From the NCBI RefSeq assembly GCF_028023675.1, contig NZ_JAQIOZ010000011.1, positions 62,001-126,000 on the forward strand: a stretch of DNA of 64,000 nucleotides, given 5' to 3'. A model generated the notes under the pieces. It worked only from the letters and a program-made list of their open reading frames with translations, was not told where the DNA came from and ran no database searches. Position numbers and translations under genes: made by a program. Numbering within the stretch: position 1 is the stretch's first letter; every line of letters starts with the position of its first letter. The stretch is from Primorskyibacter aestuariivivens. GTDB lineage: Bacteria > Pseudomonadota > Alphaproteobacteria > Rhodobacterales > Rhodobacteraceae. Below, piece after piece: positions 60,987 to 64,000 of the stretch.

Positions 60987-61814
60987 TTACCGCCAGAGCG
61001 CCTCGGCATGGAAGGCCACGTGATCTTCCATGAAACTGGAGATGAAGAAATAGCTGTGATCGTAGCCCTTTTGCATGCGCAGGCTATGTTCCACGCGTTT
61101 TTCCGACATGGCCCCGGCCAACTCCTCGGTCATCAAAAGATCGCCGAACTGATCATCGGTGCCGGTATCAATCAGCACCGGCGCGTCGATGCCACCTTTG
61201 CGCATCAGGCAGGTGGCGTCATGCGCTTCCCAATCCGCGTCCTCGCCCAGATAGGCGGTGAACTGTTTGCGGCCCCAGTCGCTCTGGCTGGGATTGCAGA
61301 TCGGGGCAAAGGCCGACACGGATGCAAAGCGGCCCGGGTGTTTCATCGCCAGCGTCAGTGCGCCATGCCCGCCCATTGAATGGCCGCAGATCGACTGCAA
61401 CGTCTCGTCCAGCGGGAAATTGTTGAACAGCACGCGGGGCAGTTCATCGGCGATATAGCTTTCCATCTGGAAATGCGGTGCCCAGGGGGCTTGGGTCGCG
61501 TTCACATAGAATCCCGCCCCCTGCCCGAGGTCATAGGCGTCGTCATTGGCCACATCCGCCCCACGCGGTGAGGTGTCGGGAAAAACCATGGCGACGCCAT
61601 ATTCGGCGCACCAGCCCTGCGCTGCGGCCTTGGTCATGGCGTTTTCATGGGTGCAGGTCAGGCCCGACAGATACCAGATCAGCGGCACCGGTCCCTCCTC
61701 GGCCTGCGGCGGCAGGTAAAGGCCAAAGGTCATGTCGCATCCGCAGGCCTCGGACGGGTGGCTTGCCACGATTTGTCGTCCGCCAAAGGCGCGGTTGTCG
61801 GATTGGATTTCCAT
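60987..61814 (-). CDS. fghA: S-formylglutathione hydrolase
   Basis: Hydrolyses S-formylglutathione to formate and glutathione, the last step of glutathione-linked formaldehyde oxidation. The 275-residue esterase-D type protein has LIWYLSGLTCTHENAMTKA, FPDTSPRG, and the nucleophile motif GHSMGGHGALT; the later TGTDDQFGD and KGYDHSYFFISSFM supply the Asp and His. Glutathione-dependent formaldehyde dehydrogenase is not in this window. A repeat lies upstream in the spacer to the AEC gene. Confidence 0.96.
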   Translation of the reverse strand: MEIQSDNRAFGGRQIVASHPSEACGCDMTFGLYLPPQAEEGPVPLIWYLSGLTCTHENAMTKAAAQGWCAEYGVAMVFPDTSPRGADVANDDAYDLGQGAGFYVNATQAPWAPHFQMESYIADELPRVLFNNFPLDETLQSICGHSMGGHGALTLAMKHPGRFASVSAFAPICNPSQSDWGRKQFTAYLGEDADWEAHDATCLMRKGGIDAPVLIDTGTDDQFGDLLMTEELAGAMSEKRVEHSLRMQKGYDHSYFFISSFMEDHVAFHAEALWR

Positions 61815-61838
61815 GGTCTCTCCCTAATCTGTTTTTAT

Positions 61839-61873
61839 GGCCTTCGGCGGGCGTATTTGGCACGAGAAGACGG
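61839..61873. repeat. dispersed intergenic repeat, family B-related copy 3
   Basis: GGCCTTCGGCGGGCGTATTT followed by GGCACGAGAAGACGG, in reverse orientation relative to 38445-38476, shares the CAAATACGC core and the TCTTCTC arm. It sits between the AEC carrier and fghA. Confidence 0.6.
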
Positions 61874-61901
61874 ACCAGGCGCGCCGCTGTCAACCCCGCG
61901 T

Positions 61902-62831
61902 CTAGGCCCCGGTCATCCAGGCAATCACGATCGGCAGGGTCACAATGCTGATCGCGGTGGATATCAGGATTGCCGCAGACACCCGATGCGGGGCCACCCC
62001 GTAATGCTGGGCAAGGATGTAAACATTGCCTGCCACCGGCAGCGCTGCCGCCGAGACGATGATCGTGGCGGTGAACGCATCCACCGGGAACAGGAGCAAC
62101 GCGGCAATCGCCACGAAGACCGGGTGCAAGACCAGCTTGCAGAACGACAGGTAGCCCGCGATATAGACCCGCTCCGCCGATTTACTGGCCAGCGACGCGC
62201 CGATGGCAAAGAGCGCCCCGGGCGTGGCCGCCCCGCCCAGGATGGTCACGAATTCGTTGACGGAAACGGGCAAATCCCACCCCGTTGAGGCCCAGGCTAG
62301 GCCCAACACGATGGAGACGATCATCGGGTTCTTGACCAGACCCATCCCAACCGTGCGCAAGACACCCAGCGACATGCGCCCATCTCGCGAGCCGGTGATC
62401 AGGATCACGATAAGCGACGAGAACACGATCAGGTCCACCGCCAGAACCAGCATGACCGGGCCAATCGCCTCGGGACCGAAGAGCAGCACAAACATCGGGA
62501 CGCCGAGAAAGCCGGTATTGCCGATCACCGCCACCTGCGCTTCGACCGCATTGGTTTCGACATCCAGACCGCGCAGAAAGCCGATCATCGTGGCAATGCC
62601 ATAGACAAAGGCCGTGCCCCACAGATAGGCCGCGACAAGCCAGCCATCCCAGATTTCCGCCATGGACAGATTGGCCGAGAAGCGGAACAGCATGGCCGAG
62701 AGCGCAAAGTAGAATACGAATTTGGTGAGATAGGCCGTCGCCTCTTCTGAAAAGAACCTTGCCCGCCCGGCCCAGTAGCCGAGGCCGATAATGGCGAAAA
62801 AGGGCAGAGTTTTCAGAAAGATTTCCAGCAT
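61902..62831 (-). CDS. AEC-family auxin-efflux-like carrier
   Basis: A 309-residue membrane protein with about ten hydrophobic segments of the auxin efflux carrier family (AEC). Characteristic parts are the N-terminal FAIIGLGYWAGR, IGNTGFLGVPMFVLLFG and VKNPMIVSIVLGLAWA. Bacterial members transport organic acids such as malate or unidentified solutes, not auxin. It is on the minus strand, 87 bases ahead of fghA. Substrate unknown. Confidence 0.9.
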   Translation of the reverse strand: MLEIFLKTLPFFAIIGLGYWAGRARFFSEEATAYLTKFVFYFALSAMLFRFSANLSMAEIWDGWLVAAYLWGTAFVYGIATMIGFLRGLDVETNAVEAQVAVIGNTGFLGVPMFVLLFGPEAIGPVMLVLAVDLIVFSSLIVILITGSRDGRMSLGVLRTVGMGLVKNPMIVSIVLGLAWASTGWDLPVSVNEFVTILGGAATPGALFAIGASLASKSAERVYIAGYLSFCKLVLHPVFVAIAALLLFPVDAFTATIIVSAAALPVAGNVYILAQHYGVAPHRVSAAILISTAISIVTLPIVIAWMTGA

Positions 62832-62868
62832 GGGACACCGATAGCATGGGCATCGGTGGCGTCAATTG

Positions 62869-63534
62869 TCACGGCAGGGGCGACACCCCGAAAAGATGCG
62901 GATGCAGCATGATCAGCGCATAAAAAGCCGAGATACCCGCCGCAACGCGGAAAACAAGCTCGGGCCAGCGGCACGGCGCGTGCAGCCACGGCGCATCACG
63001 CAGTGCCGCGCGGGCGGCGTCCCAAATGCCGCCCATCTGGCGTCTACGGCGTCGGTCGATCAGAAATTGGCCGAGGATGGCAAAACCCGCGAAGCCGCCG
63101 AACAGGATCACATGCGCCAGATCGCCATTGGCCAGCATATGTGCCCCCGCCCAGAGCGCTAAAGCCACCAACAGCGGATGGCGCATGAAGCGCAGGATTC
63201 CGGGATGCGTTGGATCAAAGCCCGCATCCGGTCCGCCAAAGGAAAACGGGTTGGGCCGCCCCAGAGTCAGCGCAACGATCAGGCTGACCGCAAGCATCAG
63301 GGTCAGCACCAGATGCGGATGCCACGGCGCCCAGTCCCAGAGCGGCACAAAAGGCGCGCGCCCCGCCGCGCTGATCAACCACGCCAGCACCGCAATTGAC
63401 AGGGCCGAATAGGCCAGCGTAAACCCGCCCCGCCTCACCAATGCCGCGATCCGGCCCTTGGTCCGGGGACGGACGGGCACCGCATGGCTCAGGAAAAACG
63501 CGGCATATGCTGCGATGAACTCCCACCAGCCCAT
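62869..63534 (-). CDS. NnrU-family membrane protein
   Basis: A 221-residue membrane protein with about six hydrophobic segments. FMRHPLLVALALWAGAHMLANGDLAHVILFGGFAGFAILG is the NnrU core, also reminiscent of isoprenylcysteine methyltransferase-like membrane folds. NnrU was first linked to denitrification in Rhodobacter, but most homologues, including this one, lie outside nitrogen-oxide clusters. It precedes the AEC gene by 37 bases on the same strand. Confidence 0.87.
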   Translation of the reverse strand: MGWWEFIAAYAAFFLSHAVPVRPRTKGRIAALVRRGGFTLAYSALSIAVLAWLISAAGRAPFVPLWDWAPWHPHLVLTLMLAVSLIVALTLGRPNPFSFGGPDAGFDPTHPGILRFMRHPLLVALALWAGAHMLANGDLAHVILFGGFAGFAILGQFLIDRRRRRQMGGIWDAARAALRDAPWLHAPCRWPELVFRVAAGISAFYALIMLHPHLFGVSPLP

Positions 63535-63545
63535 TTACCTGCCTC

Positions 63546-63577
63546 CATAGGGTGCGCCATCACGGCGCACCATCCCC
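63546..63577. repeat. dispersed hairpin repeat, family D copy 2
   Basis: GGTGCGCC (63551-63558) pairs with GGCGCACC (63564-63571) across ATCAC, flanked by CATAG and ATCCC. It mirrors 54556-54585 with paired substitutions in the stem. It lies directly downstream of the VIT-type gene. Confidence 0.7.
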
Positions 63578-64000
63578 TAGCCGGACCCGATCAGCACACC
63601 TGCCGCAAAGACCAGCGCACCGCCCAGCACCACCTGAAACGCGGCGCGCAGCATCGGAGTTTCCATGAACTTGTTCTGGATCCAGGCAATCGCCCAAAGT
63701 TCGACAAAGACGATCAGGATGGCAATCGTTGTCGCGGTCCAGAAATCCGGGATAAGGTACGGCAGCGCATGGCCCAGACCGCCCAGCGTGGTCATCACGC
63801 CCGAGGCGATGCCGCGTTTGACCGGTGAGCCCCGCCCGGAGAGCTGACCGTCATCCGAGGCCGCTTCGGTGAACCCCATCGAAATACCGGCACCGACCGA
63901 GGCGGCAAGCCCGACGAGAAAGGTGGTCCATGTGTCCTGTGTCGCGAAAGCCGTGGCAAAGATCGGGGCCAGTGTGGACACCGACCCATCCATGAGACCG
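63577..64000 (-). CDS. VIT1/CCC1-family iron/manganese transporter domain, probably MbfA C-terminus (partial)
   Basis: The frame is open to the window edge; only the last 141 residues are visible. GLMDGSVSTLAPIFATAF, LVGLAASVGAGISMGFTEA and a TLGGLGHALPYLI stretch are typical of VIT1 membrane domains that move ferrous iron or manganese. The wording and short loops resemble the C-terminal part of MbfA, where a ferritin-like rubrerythrin domain is fused to VIT1 and exports iron under Irr control; that N-terminal half would lie outside the window. At least three hydrophobic segments are present. The MbfA subtype is a judgement from memory. Confidence 0.78.
   Translation of the reverse strand, partial: GLMDGSVSTLAPIFATAFATQDTWTTFLVGLAASVGAGISMGFTEAASDDGQLSGRGSPVKRGIASGVMTTLGGLGHALPYLIPDFWTATTIAILIVFVELWAIAWIQNKFMETPMLRAAFQVVLGGALVFAAGVLIGSG

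Noticed and set aside
1-64000. tRNA, rRNA, CRISPR or prophage genes
   Set aside because: No cloverleaf, repeat-spacer array, rRNA block or phage structural gene was recognised on either strand, though small RNAs could be missed by eye.

Overview
This window reads as chromosomal DNA of an alphaproteobacterium of the order Rhodobacterales (Roseobacter-type). The evidence is a G+C of roughly 63-68% in most genes, an RpoHII-type sigma factor, the rsmI/lpoA-like/yraN/gshB group, a full-length alphaproteobacterial GlnD, the TauE plus TIGR02186 pair, NnrU and VIT-type membrane proteins, and several short hairpin repeats typical of this order. I see no rRNA, tRNA, CRISPR array, transposase or prophage genes. 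Most of the window is dense core metabolism with a few accessory islands.

Layout. 1-4.1 kb, minus strand: partial M3 oligopeptidase, MoeB/ThiF-like adenylyltransferase, dut, coaBC. 4.2-8.0 kb: DM13 protein, ChaN-like haem-binding-fold protein translationally coupled to rpoHII (with an RpoE/ECF-like promoter), a GST with a YHS-like tail, and a His-rich periplasmic protein. 8.2-14.1 kb: comM, alpha/beta hydrolase, gshB, yraN, rsmI, LpoA-like lipoprotein. 14.1-20 kb, plus strand: glnD, murJ, phospholipase D-like protein. 20-21.4 kb: an arsR-permease (ArsP-like) pair. 21.8-27.5 kb: degenerate rhomboid, trpS, aldo/keto reductase, VOC protein, class IV aminotransferase, a roughly 100-bp MITE-like element, DsbA-like isomerase, UspA. 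27.7-29.3 kb: NfuA-type scaffold, tsaB, rimI. 29.5-34.8 kb: a BMP-type (nucleoside-like) ABC importer operon interrupted by a low-G+C lipoprotein gene. 34.9-37 kb: TauE/SafE permease, TIGR02186 protein, thioesterase.

37-41.4 kb, minus strand: acyl-CoA ligase, acyl-CoA dehydrogenase, APH-like kinase and PaaI-type thioesterase in one operon. This looks like a split version of the ACAD10/11 kinase-dehydrogenase arrangement, so hydroxy-acid catabolism is a reasonable guess. 41.5-43.5 kb: zinc-less MDR reductase and a low-G+C methyltransferase. 43.6-47.4 kb, minus strand: a MotA/TolQ-like protein and an 870-residue MotB/OmpA-like partner with a proline-free helical rod of about 690 residues. 47.5-52.9 kb: ChaC-like enzyme, DUF2125, M20 deacylase, panC-panB, small membrane protein. 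53.1-57.2 kb: aldehyde dehydrogenase, SDR, P1 peptidase, rpe. 57.3-64 kb: a double-CDGSH/glutamate synthase fusion behind pirin, MaoC hydratase, UPF0178, S-formylglutathione hydrolase, AEC carrier, NnrU-like protein, and the C-terminal part of a VIT1/MbfA-like iron transporter cut by the window edge.

The most unusual items are the motor/rod pair, the kinase-dehydrogenase operon, the low-G+C lipoprotein inside the ABC operon, the MITE-like insertion that supplies an aminotransferase stop codon, and three dispersed hairpin families. All functional statements come from motif reading and gene order; no database search was run.
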